Below the pieces are notes generated by a model. It saw only the letters and a list, made by a program, of their open reading frames with translations, was not told the DNA's origin and ran no database searches. From contig JAEYAR010000064.1 in NCBI GenBank assembly GCA_023404715.1, positions 1-29,181 on the forward strand: DNA of 29,181 nucleotides, given 5' to 3'. Shown here piece by piece: positions 16,101 to 22,549 of this stretch (position 1 is its first letter; each line of letters begins with the position of its first letter). This DNA is from Bacillota bacterium. GTDB taxonomy: Bacteria > Bacillota > Clostridia > Christensenellales > Aristaeellaceae. The position numbers and the translations under genes are program-made.

Positions 16101-16126
16101 CGAACCGAATTCGAGATATTGCTCAT
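10151..16126 (-). CDS. Giant Rhs/YD-repeat protein with DNRLRE and lectin-like domains and a variable C-terminus
   Basis: 1991 residues. A conserved N-terminal block (KRGRCSKVFDLGRGARQHVLYP, about 33-54) is followed by a DNRLRE beta-sandwich (about 283-447), a linker with GLEDYMTYETYDCGRAG (450-466) and early YD repeats. Two carbohydrate-binding-like jelly rolls follow (about 793-930 and 935-1095), then many YD/RHS repeats (about 1096-1750) and the Rhs core ending YYYPELRRFICPDR and YCGNNPIIFEDKSG. After the core come about 176 residues (from about 1816): a Gly/Ala-rich hydrophobic stretch and a basic tail, the usual place of a polymorphic toxin. The overall plan resembles B. subtilis WapA. 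AAGGAG 7 bases before ATG 16126 fixes the start, and no Sec signal peptide is present, so the export route is unclear. GC is lower than in the flanks. Confidence 0.9.
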   Translation of the reverse strand: MSNISNSVRPVDSNWRGANMSSRHMPGQELPEKRGRCSKVFDLGRGARQHVLYPEAVHFQDAAGRWNEIDNSLSRGKNSAGESVYRNKSNPILLQVADTPANVALVRLSDAEGNSLAWSLDGADTNVKVKVKKSAPRFQDEDDRRSFITALESTAVYEEILPHVDVACHMRGTAFKDDIILKDAQSQHAFKLRMTCSPTLRIVKDGDGTILARPFDPRKQPVFTLPPAFMRDAQGNVGAVDTQLIRSEAGVELVLTCDEGFLAEAVYPVSIDPIVHTVEHSSSMEDNFVTTLSPNTVQNYAQGRLRVCKNASYGECRSFLKFTNLPSIGSADTITKAYLKMSLYTKQSTQAVPVHLKEVTQDWSSQTITWNNQPATAEHDTDYVIVPANAGQGSSFHFDISNLVRKWYDGQNYGVMFERRIATTPNTVEFVSSDSVYNKPVVLINYVSNAGLEDYMTYETYDCGRAGVAHVNLCNGNLVLARPLTTCSGNRMPVPITLYYNNNVSGFSAYMSGGWCLSCDEYVYAANLNGTLYYVYKQGDGTEHYFQQESGVYKDLSGLSMKMTVSAAEMVITTKDGIERHFKRCLDNGDTYGYLLSMNDPCGNTATFSYNSDGNLTEITDGAGRVTTLTYNSSLTLQSILAPGETQPIQFGYYDYDLTTVTDADGEDTRYEYNTFSPKYLLSGMYDLDGRGLFFTYTDTRPYRIADVREMAPNGEDIVYGNHRKYTYGDRMTTVQDMTVENGKRLIYQFNDWGNVVSVRDELGYASYNKFSDALLPGHPEQVSKLQRSVVNLLPNHNFESDGSWSTVAYGGVGTFGYATDQKYLGTRSMKVNKTNSDGNMCVYMNYSNLTIGKTYTLSGYIRSTGSVYTYATISHNSKWYDGEKVTPGGEWTRIFTTFTASAVNATLYFITMGGPGTMWIDCAQLEEGAVPNRYNLLQNCDFSQNNSGVPVSWAANGANTSSDGIVTGADALHPSFLTNNRMRLYGDPQINKGFYQDLPLSGSQGDVYVAGGWAKGYSRPIRDESRRFCIRVAFRNGAGAFVDGGFISWNEEWTDWQYINGAVIAPSAYTAVRFNVDYEKNLNYADFDGLTLYKEEFGNTFSYDEDGNVTAVKNLAKLQAHATYDAYDNLTGYVQPGRPDTAKTTMTYGSSDAEKKKRLLRTMMTPSNVRTSYTYDSMGNRTGTSTIDIMDGTMVIQTASSYTADGNHIASQTDARGKTTSFITDTGKDTLTSVTTPNGQTVSYTYDARKRITATTATAGGSLRKNAYTYQKDRLKTVAHNTTTDTPDVTYSFDYDKLGNQTTVKVGTQVLSTHVYSETGDKLLKRVEYGNGGKVSYTYDDFKRIKGIAFDTATSPRFTYDYGANGQIAYVRDNDQNRTWWTEYDTAERPIRYHQLENATTSSIGTPRYVATYGYDPYNNLASFKEKVLDTFHYETTYTYDNENRHTMIRFGSDDRKVNYAYDVIGRIRQSTMTLGSNVYPTSYAYLPAKAEETIPTTTLISAMTQPGHAFSYTYDDMGQITREVYNGKNTSYQYDTLGQLIRYNDERAGKSWTFTYDRGGNLLKETRYAYTEGALGTEEFHQDYEYGNANWKDVMTKRVYNSQYQYSMTHDACGNMATYSGWTYTWAGGRKLVKQVQGDKTLTYQYNAAGVRIKKTYNGTASDYIWSGGKLVDLQIGPSTYLHFCYDAQNRPAMVVYNGTPYLYVKNLQGDIVALVDSAGNSVVQYKYDPWGRIESRSGSLRDTLGYHNPFRYRSYIYDEETWMYYLKDRYYYPELRRFICPDRVMGDPDQLLSHNLYVYCGNNPIIFEDKSGRLFGFNLVVTLTAGFIGGLIGGAAQIVSNLATGSSALEGIAGAFVGGAVYNVVSLYSYGNTAMAAYASAAAESITNEIVSYTPLAGNEQKELNEGNIGNSLGQVAEDTVINGTAYLIAGKMAEKAIPVTAKVKGRKPTLKAQLKTLWAEQTAMQTVKQGTYVINYNIGKKMIRMTQ

Positions 16127-16340
16127 AGATTTTCTCCTTTATTTTATTTGCATCCGGGTCGCTGGCCAGCATCCTTTTGCTATATTTATTGTACGGCAAT
16201 TGTTCGAATGGTGGGAGTGAAAATACCGTGCACAAACCGTACCAAAAAGGCGAAATTTTTGCACACCGCGTGGATGAGCGCAAAAATGCCCGTTAAACCC
16301 GGCTCGCCCGGGCAATGGATGGTTTTTTACGGTCGATAGA
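16127..16340. other. Intergenic region between the Rhs gene and the GGDEF-like gene
   Basis: The part next to the Rhs start is AT-rich and must hold its promoter. A TACAAT-like -10 on the minus strand around 16185-16191 is the best candidate I see, but without a convincing -35. A CCCGG/CCGGG stem near 16299-16313 is short. I see no gene. Confidence 0.3.
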
Positions 16341-16369
16341 TTGACAAAGCGGCGCATATGATATAAAGT
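16341..16369 (+). promoter_or_regulatory. Promoter of the GGDEF-like gene
   Basis: TTGACA (16341-16346), 17 bases, TAAAGT (16364-16369); TATAAA at 16362 overlaps. About 45 bases upstream of ATG 16416. Confidence 0.6.
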
Positions 16370-16415
16370 ACGCTCAGGGCTTAAAATTCACCGCTTTTTA
16401 AAGGAGCGAAACCGC

Positions 16416-17294
16416 ATGAAAAAGACGCGCATCGGGCGTCCGCTCGTACTGACCATGGGTGTGTTCGCCATCGCTTTTGCGCTGGATATCTTTTTCTTTG
16501 CGCAGCAAATCTTTGCGCTGACGCGCCGCGCGGTCATCGACGGCACGATGGACGCGCTGCCTGCCTCCATGCGCGCGCTTCTCTTGCAGTCCGCGCTGTC
16601 CCTCCTCGCGCTGGTCGCGGCCCTGATGGCCGTCACCTATCTCGTGCTCAGGTACGCGAAGCGCCAGAGCGACATCGCCCAGAAAAAGAGCGAGGCGCAG
16701 CTGGAGTCCGCGCGCGAAGAGCTGCTCAGCGAGCAGACCAAGTTAAAGAAGGCGTATGCGGATCTGCGCACCGCCGCGTTTGTCGACCCTGCCAGCGGGT
16801 TTTTGACGCAGGCGGCGCTGACCGGCTGGCTGGACGCCAACTATCCCAGGTTCGTGCAGCTTACGTCTGAGGAGCTGCTCGGCGGCGGACAGACGGCCGC
16901 GTTCGCGCTGATCTATCCGGACGACATGCCCGTCATCAGGAAGCTGAACGGCCGCGAGACAGCGGAGCAGTTCATCGTCTTGCTGGGGCAGTTTATCGAC
17001 GGGCATACGCGCAAGAGCGACCTCGTCGCGCGCTGGGAAGGGGATGCGCTCATGCTCGTGCTCAGCGCGATCAGCCTGAAGGACGCGCTGATGCGCTGCG
17101 AAACCCTTCGAAGCGCCGTGGCCGAGCAATTCTTCGGCACGATGCCGCCCTGCCATACGACGCTCTCTATCGGCGTGTCGCTCATACTCGGCGGCGACCA
17201 GAACTGGCACTCCACGATGACGCGCACGCAGCGCGCGCTCAAGCGCGCGAAGGATGGCGGCGGCGACGCCATCTGCCACGACGTGCTGCGCTGA
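16416..17294 (+). CDS. Membrane protein with a degenerate GGDEF domain
   Basis: 292 residues: transmembrane helices at about 10-32 and 55-78, a coiled coil (about 84-118, KKSEAQLESAREELLSEQTK) and a GGDEF-like domain (about 120-285, starting AFVDPASGFLTQAAL). At the active-site loop the RxGGDEF motif reads ARWEGDALMLVL, so two of the residues needed for GTP/metal chemistry are changed and diguanylate cyclase activity is unlikely. It may bind GTP or c-di-GMP, or act as a signalling scaffold. AAGGAG lies 9 bases before ATG. It is followed after 84 bases by the DUF11-like surface protein on the same strand. Confidence 0.75.
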   Translation: MKKTRIGRPLVLTMGVFAIAFALDIFFFAQQIFALTRRAVIDGTMDALPASMRALLLQSALSLLALVAALMAVTYLVLRYAKRQSDIAQKKSEAQLESAREELLSEQTKLKKAYADLRTAAFVDPASGFLTQAALTGWLDANYPRFVQLTSEELLGGGQTAAFALIYPDDMPVIRKLNGRETAEQFIVLLGQFIDGHTRKSDLVARWEGDALMLVLSAISLKDALMRCETLRSAVAEQFFGTMPPCHTTLSIGVSLILGGDQNWHSTMTRTQRALKRAKDGGGDAICHDVLR

Positions 17295-17378
17295 CCGTAA
17301 AGAATCCCGTGAAAACCGCTCCGCTTTTGCATAAACCTGCGCTCCCTTGGCAAGCTATTTGCACAGGGAGGGGTAAAG

Positions 17379-18788
17379 GTGAAGAAATGCATTCGCTGGG
17401 CGGTCTTTTTTGTGCTTCTCGTGCTCGCGCTGCCCGCCGGCGCGGAGGGTTTTTCCCTCGATTTGAATAAGATCCTGTCCGGCATTGAGGAGGGCGTCAG
17501 CCAGTACGCGGCCGCGCTGGGCCAGTCGAACGCCAGGGACCTTTCGCTTGTCGCCCAGGCGGACAAGCAGACGATCGTAGAGGGGGATGTCGTGACGCTC
17601 GAGGCGGTCGTCACCAACCCGCACCTGTACGAGGAAGCGGTCAGCGTTCGCCTGAGCGTCGCGCAGGACCGGTTTGAAATCGACGGGTCGCCGCTGGAGT
17701 GGCAGGGGAAGCTGCCTGCCGCGACGATCGACGCCAAGGGCACGGTGGAGCCCTCGCGCACGCGCCTTGTATGGCAGATGCGCGTGTTGCCCGTGCCGGG
17801 CGGCGACGCCGGCCTGCAGGAGCTGGATGCGGTGGTGACCATGGCGCAGGATAGCCGCTATTACCAGAGCGCGGCGGTTTTTGAACTGCTGGCCCCCCGC
17901 ATCAGCGTGCGCACGAACGCGAGCAGCCGCACCGCGCAGCCTGAGGGCGCGCTCGTTTACACCGTCGTATGCACGAACAACGGGCCCGCCGCCGGCAGCG
18001 TGCAGGTGCGCCAGGAGCTGCCGGAGGGCCTGAAGGCGATAGATCTGGAGGCGCCCGCCGCCGCCAGGATAGAGGGGCGAACGCTGGTTTGGGATGTCAC
18101 GGTGCCCGCCGCCACGTACGACGGGGACACGTTGGTCGAGCCCGCCCACGTGGTGCGCATCGCCAAGGTCGAGGTCGAGGCGGGGGTGCTCGACGGGGTG
18201 TCCAGCGGGCGCAAGGTGCTCGTCAGCGACGTGACGGCAAACGGCGAGCGCTTGACTCCGCAACGGCTCACGGTACAGGGTCCGCTGCTCTCGCTGCAGA
18301 TCGAGTGCGGGGTGCAAAACGTGCGCGCGGGGGACGAGATCCCCGTCGTCCTGATCGTCTCGAACAAGGGGCGTGCGGACGCGGACGTGACGCTGCAGAC
18401 CGTGCTGCCCAAGGGCATGGCGCTCAGCCGTTTTGTCACGCGGGGCATGCACAACAAGATCAGCGGTCAAACGCTTTCTTGGCAGGTGCATCTCGACGCG
18501 GCCCAGATGGGCCTGGATGGCAGGCTCGTGCCCACGCAGGAGCGCATTGAGTTCGTCGCCAAGGCGCAGGCGGTGGGCGAAGGGGAGCGTCAGCGGCTGC
18601 TGGGCGTTTTCTCCACCTACCGGGCGGGCAATCAGGCGCCCGGCATCAGCAACGTCGCGCAGGTGACGCTCAGCCGCACGACGTTCCTGGGGGCGACGCA
18701 GGAGGAATGGGCCGCGCTTTTCTGGGCGACGCTCTTGCTGCTCGTCACGGGCGTATGCCTGTACTGCACGATCCGGCGGGATAAATAA
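17379..18788 (+). CDS. Surface protein with DUF11-like repeats and a C-terminal anchor helix
   Basis: 469 residues. A Sec signal peptide (residues 1-22, ending PAGAEG) is followed by about three beta-sandwich repeats of the DUF11/conserved-repeat kind. Their cues are VVTNPHLYEEAVSVRLS, VVCTNNGPAAGSVQVRQELP and VSNKGRADADVTLQTVLP; the TNNGP/SNKG and xLPxG pattern is typical. A transmembrane helix (about 445-464) and IRRDK end the protein, so it is membrane-tethered and extracellular, without a sortase motif. The start is GTG 17379 with GGGAGGGG upstream. Function is probably structural or adhesive. Confidence 0.75.
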   Translation: MKKCIRWAVFFVLLVLALPAGAEGFSLDLNKILSGIEEGVSQYAAALGQSNARDLSLVAQADKQTIVEGDVVTLEAVVTNPHLYEEAVSVRLSVAQDRFEIDGSPLEWQGKLPAATIDAKGTVEPSRTRLVWQMRVLPVPGGDAGLQELDAVVTMAQDSRYYQSAAVFELLAPRISVRTNASSRTAQPEGALVYTVVCTNNGPAAGSVQVRQELPEGLKAIDLEAPAAARIEGRTLVWDVTVPAATYDGDTLVEPAHVVRIAKVEVEAGVLDGVSSGRKVLVSDVTANGERLTPQRLTVQGPLLSLQIECGVQNVRAGDEIPVVLIVSNKGRADADVTLQTVLPKGMALSRFVTRGMHNKISGQTLSWQVHLDAAQMGLDGRLVPTQERIEFVAKAQAVGEGERQRLLGVFSTYRAGNQAPGISNVAQVTLSRTTFLGATQEEWAALFWATLLLLVTGVCLYCTIRRDK

Positions 18789-18798
18789 GCGAGGCCAA

Positions 18799-18833
18799 GC
18801 GCCCCGGCTTTCATCGATGGAAAGCCGGGGCGC
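18799..18833. terminator. Bidirectional terminator between convergent genes
   Basis: A perfect 14-bp stem (18799-18812 with 18820-18833) around a 7-base loop, in the 60-base gap between two convergent genes. TTTTT follows on the plus side after CGTCGCC. Confidence 0.75.
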
Positions 18834-18848
18834 CGTCGCCTTTTTGGG

Positions 18849-19790
18849 CTATTTCGTTGCTGGGTCTTCCGGAGAAAGGAAGCGGTATTTCGACTTGCGG
18901 TAATAAAGCTCAGTGAAGGCGACCAGCACCAGGCAAAAGGCGGTCGTCAGCAGCCCGCCCTCGATGCCGAAGGCCCCGCCGTTGAGCAGGTTGGCTGTGG
19001 GGTATTCGGTGATCAGGATGGATTCGATGTGCGTCACGCCGCTCACCGGCATACCGTAGACGCAGGCTTGAAAGAAATTCCACGTTATGTGGTAGCCAAT
19101 GCACATCCAGAGGTTACCCGACCGGTAGTACATCCACGAAAACGCGATCCCGAACAGGATGATGTTCAGGATGGATAGAAGGGTCACTCCGGGATTGTTC
19201 AGATGGATCAGGCCAAATACCACCGACGGAACGATCAGAATCAGGAACACGTTGTTCGTCTGGCGCAAAGCGGACATGACCAGGCCGCGGTACATCACCT
19301 CTTCGCCGATGCCGACGAGGACAAAGACGAGGATCCACCATAGCCATGCCGGGGAGGGGAGAAGCGGCCCGCTCGTGACGACGGCGCTGCCACTGAGCAG
19401 CAAAATGACAAAAATTGCGGTGCAGCAGACGATCCCCAGAGCCATGCCCGTCCCGCCCTCGCGAGGAAAGCGCGTGCGGAAGCCTTGCAGCCCCATGTCC
19501 GCCCACTTGCGCCGCAGGATTTTCCATGTCAGCAGGGCGACCGCAATCATGGTGAGCTCCAGCAGGATATACAGTGCGATCGGCAGGAACGCTTGGTTCA
19601 GCCAATCGACAAGCGGGCTGACGGCCCCTGTTATGGGGTCGATGTCGCCAGTAGCGCGCAGGATGGAGCGCAGGAGGAAGATGACGCCCTCGCTCAAGGC
19701 GTAGTACACCAGATCAGACGCGACCAGACACAGCAGGATGACCCACCCGGAGCGTATGGCCCCGTGCTTGTTTTGAAAGAGCTTTTTCAT
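18849..19790 (-). CDS. CPBP-family intramembrane metalloprotease (CAAX/Abi type)
   Basis: 313 residues, multi-pass membrane protein (about eight hydrophobic segments). It has the three CPBP signatures: EEVMYRGL (EExxxR), FGLIHL (FxxxH) and HITWNF (HxxxN/B), which form the zinc-independent glutamate-type active site inside the membrane. Bacterial members process bacteriocins or act in stress and immunity; the substrate here is unknown. ATG 19790 is chosen because AGGAGGTGGAGC stands directly before it. It has a good promoter at 19844-19872 and no co-directional partner, so it is probably monocistronic. Confidence 0.85.
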   Translation of the reverse strand: MKKLFQNKHGAIRSGWVILLCLVASDLVYYALSEGVIFLLRSILRATGDIDPITGAVSPLVDWLNQAFLPIALYILLELTMIAVALLTWKILRRKWADMGLQGFRTRFPREGGTGMALGIVCCTAIFVILLLSGSAVVTSGPLLPSPAWLWWILVFVLVGIGEEVMYRGLVMSALRQTNNVFLILIVPSVVFGLIHLNNPGVTLLSILNIILFGIAFSWMYYRSGNLWMCIGYHITWNFFQACVYGMPVSGVTHIESILITEYPTANLLNGGAFGIEGGLLTTAFCLVLVAFTELYYRKSKYRFLSPEDPATK

Positions 19791-19843
19791 GCTCCACCTC
19801 CTTCTAGTCTGCAAGGCCAGACCCTCGCAGCATGCATGCATGC

Positions 19844-19872
19844 ATTATAACATCTCAGCCAGCAAAAGACAA
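19844..19872 (-). promoter_or_regulatory. Promoter of the CPBP protease gene
   Basis: On the minus strand TTGTCT (19867-19872), 17 bases, TATAAT (19844-19849). The leader starts with a short GCAT tandem repeat (about 19830-19844). Confidence 0.65.
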
Positions 19873-19890
19873 ATGACCGGGCCGCGGGGC

Positions 19891-19919
19891 TTGCCATTGC
19901 TCGGGCGTTTTGCTATGAT
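19891..19919 (+). promoter_or_regulatory. Promoter of the DUF3842 gene
   Basis: TTGCCA (19891-19896), 17 bases, TATGAT (19914-19919), 48 bases before ATG 19967. It is divergent from, and close to, the CPBP gene promoter. Confidence 0.6.
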
Positions 19920-19966
19920 GTCCCTGATCGATTCAAGCCAATCGATAGGAAGGGAGGAATTCTCTT

Positions 19967-20377
19967 ATGCGTATCGTCGTGATCGACGGGCAGGGTGGCG
20001 GCATAGGGCGCGCGCTTTGCCAGGAGCTCTCCGCGAAGCTCGCGCCGGGGCATGAGCTCATCGCGCTGGGCACCAACGCGCTGGCCACCGCCAGCATGCT
20101 GCGCTCGGGCGCGCACCGCGGCGCGACCGGGGAAAACGCCATCGTGCGCGGCGCGATGCGCGCGGACGTCATCGTCGGGCCGATCGCCATCGCGCTTTCC
20201 TGCTCGATGCTCGGCGAACTTACGCCGAAGATGGCCGCGGCGGTCGGCGAATCCGACGCCTACCGGGTGCTCATCCCTACGGAGCGGTGCAATACCCATG
20301 TCGCGGGCGCGGGGGACAAGCCCCTGCAGGCCCTCCTCCAGGAGGCCGTCGCCGCCGTCCTGGCGTATCTTCATTAA
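19967..20377 (+). CDS. DUF3842 family protein
   Basis: 136 residues starting MRIVVIDGQGGGIGR, the hallmark of DUF3842, a small Rossmann-like family of clostridia without an assigned role. The glycine-rich loop at residues 8-14 suggests nucleotide binding. A Cys-Asn-Thr-His cluster (ERCNTHVAGAG, about 106-116) near the C-terminus is also characteristic. GGGAGG lies about 10 bases upstream. It ends 200 bases before the hydrogenase operon and has its own promoter. Confidence 0.8.
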   Translation: MRIVVIDGQGGGIGRALCQELSAKLAPGHELIALGTNALATASMLRSGAHRGATGENAIVRGAMRADVIVGPIAIALSCSMLGELTPKMAAAVGESDAYRVLIPTERCNTHVAGAGDKPLQALLQEAVAAVLAYLH

Positions 20378-20579
20378 CCATTTTTTTGTTCAAAAAGAGT
20401 CCCCAAATGTTCGAAAATGTTTAAAAAGACATACAATCCATAATTTTCTTATTTTGGAGACGCTATCGTTTATTTTATGTCAATTTTTTTTGATCTAACA
20501 GGAATTGGCGCGTATAAAGGCGAATAATTTCCCCGTTATGCGCGTCTTGTTATCAGACGCTTGTTTATGGAGGATGGTT
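20378..20579 (+). other. AT-rich leader of the sensory hydrogenase operon
   Basis: This is one of the most AT-rich stretches between GC-rich genes and should contain the operon promoter. TACAAT near 20438 is a possible -10. A small hairpin GCGTCT/AGACGC (20542-20547 with 20555-20560) followed by TTGTTT lies just before the first ribosome site and could act as an attenuator. I see no convincing Rex-type palindrome. Confidence 0.4.
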
Positions 20580-20834
20580 ATGAAAGACGTTACGGTCTGC
20601 ATCGGTTCGTCCTGCCACCTGCGCGGCTCGCGCGACGTGGTGACCATTTTGGAAAAGCTTATCACAGCCAACAGCTTGGGGGAGAAGATTAACCTGCGCG
20701 GCTCCTTCTGCATGGGCGAATGCCAAAACGGCGTTTGCGTCGAGTTCGAGGGCAAGCGCTATGCGCTGAATGCGGGCAATGCGGAGTCGTTCTTTAACGA
20801 GACCGTCCTGCCCGCCGTAGGAGGGAAAGCATGA
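20580..20834 (+). CDS. Thioredoxin-like [2Fe-2S] ferredoxin of the hydrogenase operon
   Basis: 84 residues with the four-Cys pattern of thioredoxin-like 2Fe-2S proteins (NuoE/HndA C-terminal domain): CIGSSC at about 7-12, and CMGEC at about 44-48 followed by a fifth Cys in NGVC. It probably passes electrons to or from the neighbouring [FeFe] protein or senses redox state. ATG 20580 with GGAGG 8 bases upstream is preferred over the longer frame from 20505. The stop overlaps the ATG of the next gene (ATGA), so the two are coupled. Confidence 0.8.
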   Translation: MKDVTVCIGSSCHLRGSRDVVTILEKLITANSLGEKINLRGSFCMGECQNGVCVEFEGKRYALNAGNAESFFNETVLPAVGGKA

Positions 20835-22549
20835 GCATCATCAGCCTCAAAAAAGCCAATTGCAAACATTGTTATAAGTGCGTCAAGAACTGCCCGGTCA
20901 AGTCGATTCAGGTCGTTGGCGGGCAGGCCAAGATCATCGAGAAGACCTGCGTGCTGTGCGGTACCTGCCTGCTCGTCTGCCCGCAGCACGCGAAGACGCT
21001 GGAATCCGACCTCTCGCTCGTCCAGGGCTGGGTAGAGGAGGGCAAACAGGTCGTCGCCTCGCTCGCGCCCGCGTTCACCGGCTCGTTCGAGGGCACGGGT
21101 AAGCAGATGGTGAGCGCGCTAAGAAAGCTTGGGTTTGACAAGGTGAGCGAGACGGCGCTCGGCGCCGCCTATGTGACGACGGAGTTCGTCCGCCTGGTGC
21201 GCGAAGAGAAGATGGAGCATATCATCACCAGCTGCTGCCCGGTGGTCAACGACTACATCGAGAAGCACCACCCGGACATGCTGCCCTACATCGCCCCCGT
21301 CGTCAGCCCCATGATCGCCCACGGCACGCTGCTGCACCAGCAGCTGGGTCCGGACGTAAAGGTCGTCTTCATCGGGCCGTGCATCGCCAAAAAGCAGGAG
21401 GCGCGCGACATTCGCCACGACAGCGCGATCGACGCGGTGCTCACGTTCGACGACCTGGCCGCGTGGCTCTCGCAGGCGGGCGTGCGCCCGCAGGACATGG
21501 AGGAGACTCCGTTCTTCAACGCGAACCCCTCCATCGCGCGCATGTACCCCGTACCCGGCGGCGTGAACGAGACGGTCAAGCGCCTGATGGGCGAAGAGCG
21601 CACTTCCTATTATAATTTCCTGGACATCACGGGGCTGACGAACTGCGGCGAGCTGTTCGAGGCCATCCGCCACGGCGACATGCAGCACTGCTTTATTGAA
21701 CTCAACGCCTGCGTCGGCGGGTGTACCGGCGGGCCCGCGCGTTCGGAGCATGCGCACAGCCGCTTTGAAAGCCGTCTGCGCGTATCTGACCGCACGAAGC
21801 GCTCCAGCCGGGAATACCCGCCCACGCCCGAGAGCCTGCGCATGCACAAGGTCTTTACCGACCGCAGCGAGCGCGAGGACATCCCCGGCGAGGAGGTAAT
21901 CCGCGCGATCCTGCGCAAGACCGGCAAGGACACGCCCGAGCAGGAGCTCAACTGCGGCATGTGCGGCTACAATTCCTGCCGCGAGAAGGCCATCGCCGTC
22001 TATCAGGGCAAGGCCGAGCTCAACATGTGCATCCCTTACATGCGCGAGCGCGCGGAGTCGCTCTCCGAGGTCGTGCTCACCGCGACGCCCAACATCACCC
22101 TCATCGTGGACAGCGACCTGAACATCTGCGAGTTCAACCGCGCGGCGGAGCGCAGGTTCGGCCTCACCCGCTCGGAGGCTCTGCAAAAATGCCTCTTTGA
22201 GGTGATGGACGCGAGCGACTTCCAATTTGTGCTGGAGACGCACGAGCCCATCGAGGACAAGCGCATCACCCTGCAAGAGCAGGGCGTCACCGCGCTGGAG
22301 ACCATCGTCTACGTCCCCGAGGGCAACCTGGCGATGGGCATCCTGCGCGACATCACCGCGGAGGTTTCGCGCGAGGAGAGCCAGTACAAGCTGCGCGTGG
22401 AGACGATCGAGCAGACGCAGAAGGTCATCGACAAGCAGATGATCGTCGCCCAACAGATCGCCTCGCTGCTGGGCGAGACGACCGCGGAGACGAAGGTGAC
22501 GCTGACGAAGCTCAAGAACATGATCGTCTACGACGGAGATAAGCCATGA
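20831..22549 (+). CDS. Sensory-type (group C-like) [FeFe] hydrogenase with PAS domain
   Basis: 572 residues. Two [4Fe-4S] ferredoxin motifs (CKHCYKCVKNCP at 11-22; CVLCGTCLLVCP at about 41-52) precede the H-cluster domain with TSCCPVVN (about 132-139), GPCIAKKQEA (about 179-188) and ELNACVGGCTGGP (about 290-302). A further Cys cluster (CGMCGYNSC...C, about 376-402, PF04060-like), a PAS domain (about 412-515) and a coiled coil follow. The L2 motif has GPC in place of MPC and L3 lacks the usual EVMACPGG sequence, as in HydS-type proteins thought to sense H2 and not to turn it over quickly. The PAS module and the following phosphatase, joined by a 4-bp overlap, support a signalling role. Confidence 0.85.
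   Translation: MSIISLKKANCKHCYKCVKNCPVKSIQVVGGQAKIIEKTCVLCGTCLLVCPQHAKTLESDLSLVQGWVEEGKQVVASLAPAFTGSFEGTGKQMVSALRKLGFDKVSETALGAAYVTTEFVRLVREEKMEHIITSCCPVVNDYIEKHHPDMLPYIAPVVSPMIAHGTLLHQQLGPDVKVVFIGPCIAKKQEARDIRHDSAIDAVLTFDDLAAWLSQAGVRPQDMEETPFFNANPSIARMYPVPGGVNETVKRLMGEERTSYYNFLDITGLTNCGELFEAIRHGDMQHCFIELNACVGGCTGGPARSEHAHSRFESRLRVSDRTKRSSREYPPTPESLRMHKVFTDRSEREDIPGEEVIRAILRKTGKDTPEQELNCGMCGYNSCREKAIAVYQGKAELNMCIPYMRERAESLSEVVLTATPNITLIVDSDLNICEFNRAAERRFGLTRSEALQKCLFEVMDASDFQFVLETHEPIEDKRITLQEQGVTALETIVYVPEGNLAMGILRDITAEVSREESQYKLRVETIEQTQKVIDKQMIVAQQIASLLGETTAETKVTLTKLKNMIVYDGDKP

Noticed and set aside
19830..19845. GCAT tandem repeat as a functional element
   Set aside because: Four units only, in a leader just downstream of a good -10 box; too short to claim a role.
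21119..22453. Long minus-strand open frame (444 codons) opposite the sensory hydrogenase
   Set aside because: It is the GC-skewed shadow of a clearly coding plus-strand gene with intact cofactor motifs. The composition of the translated product is Arg/Ala/Leu/His-rich without motifs.
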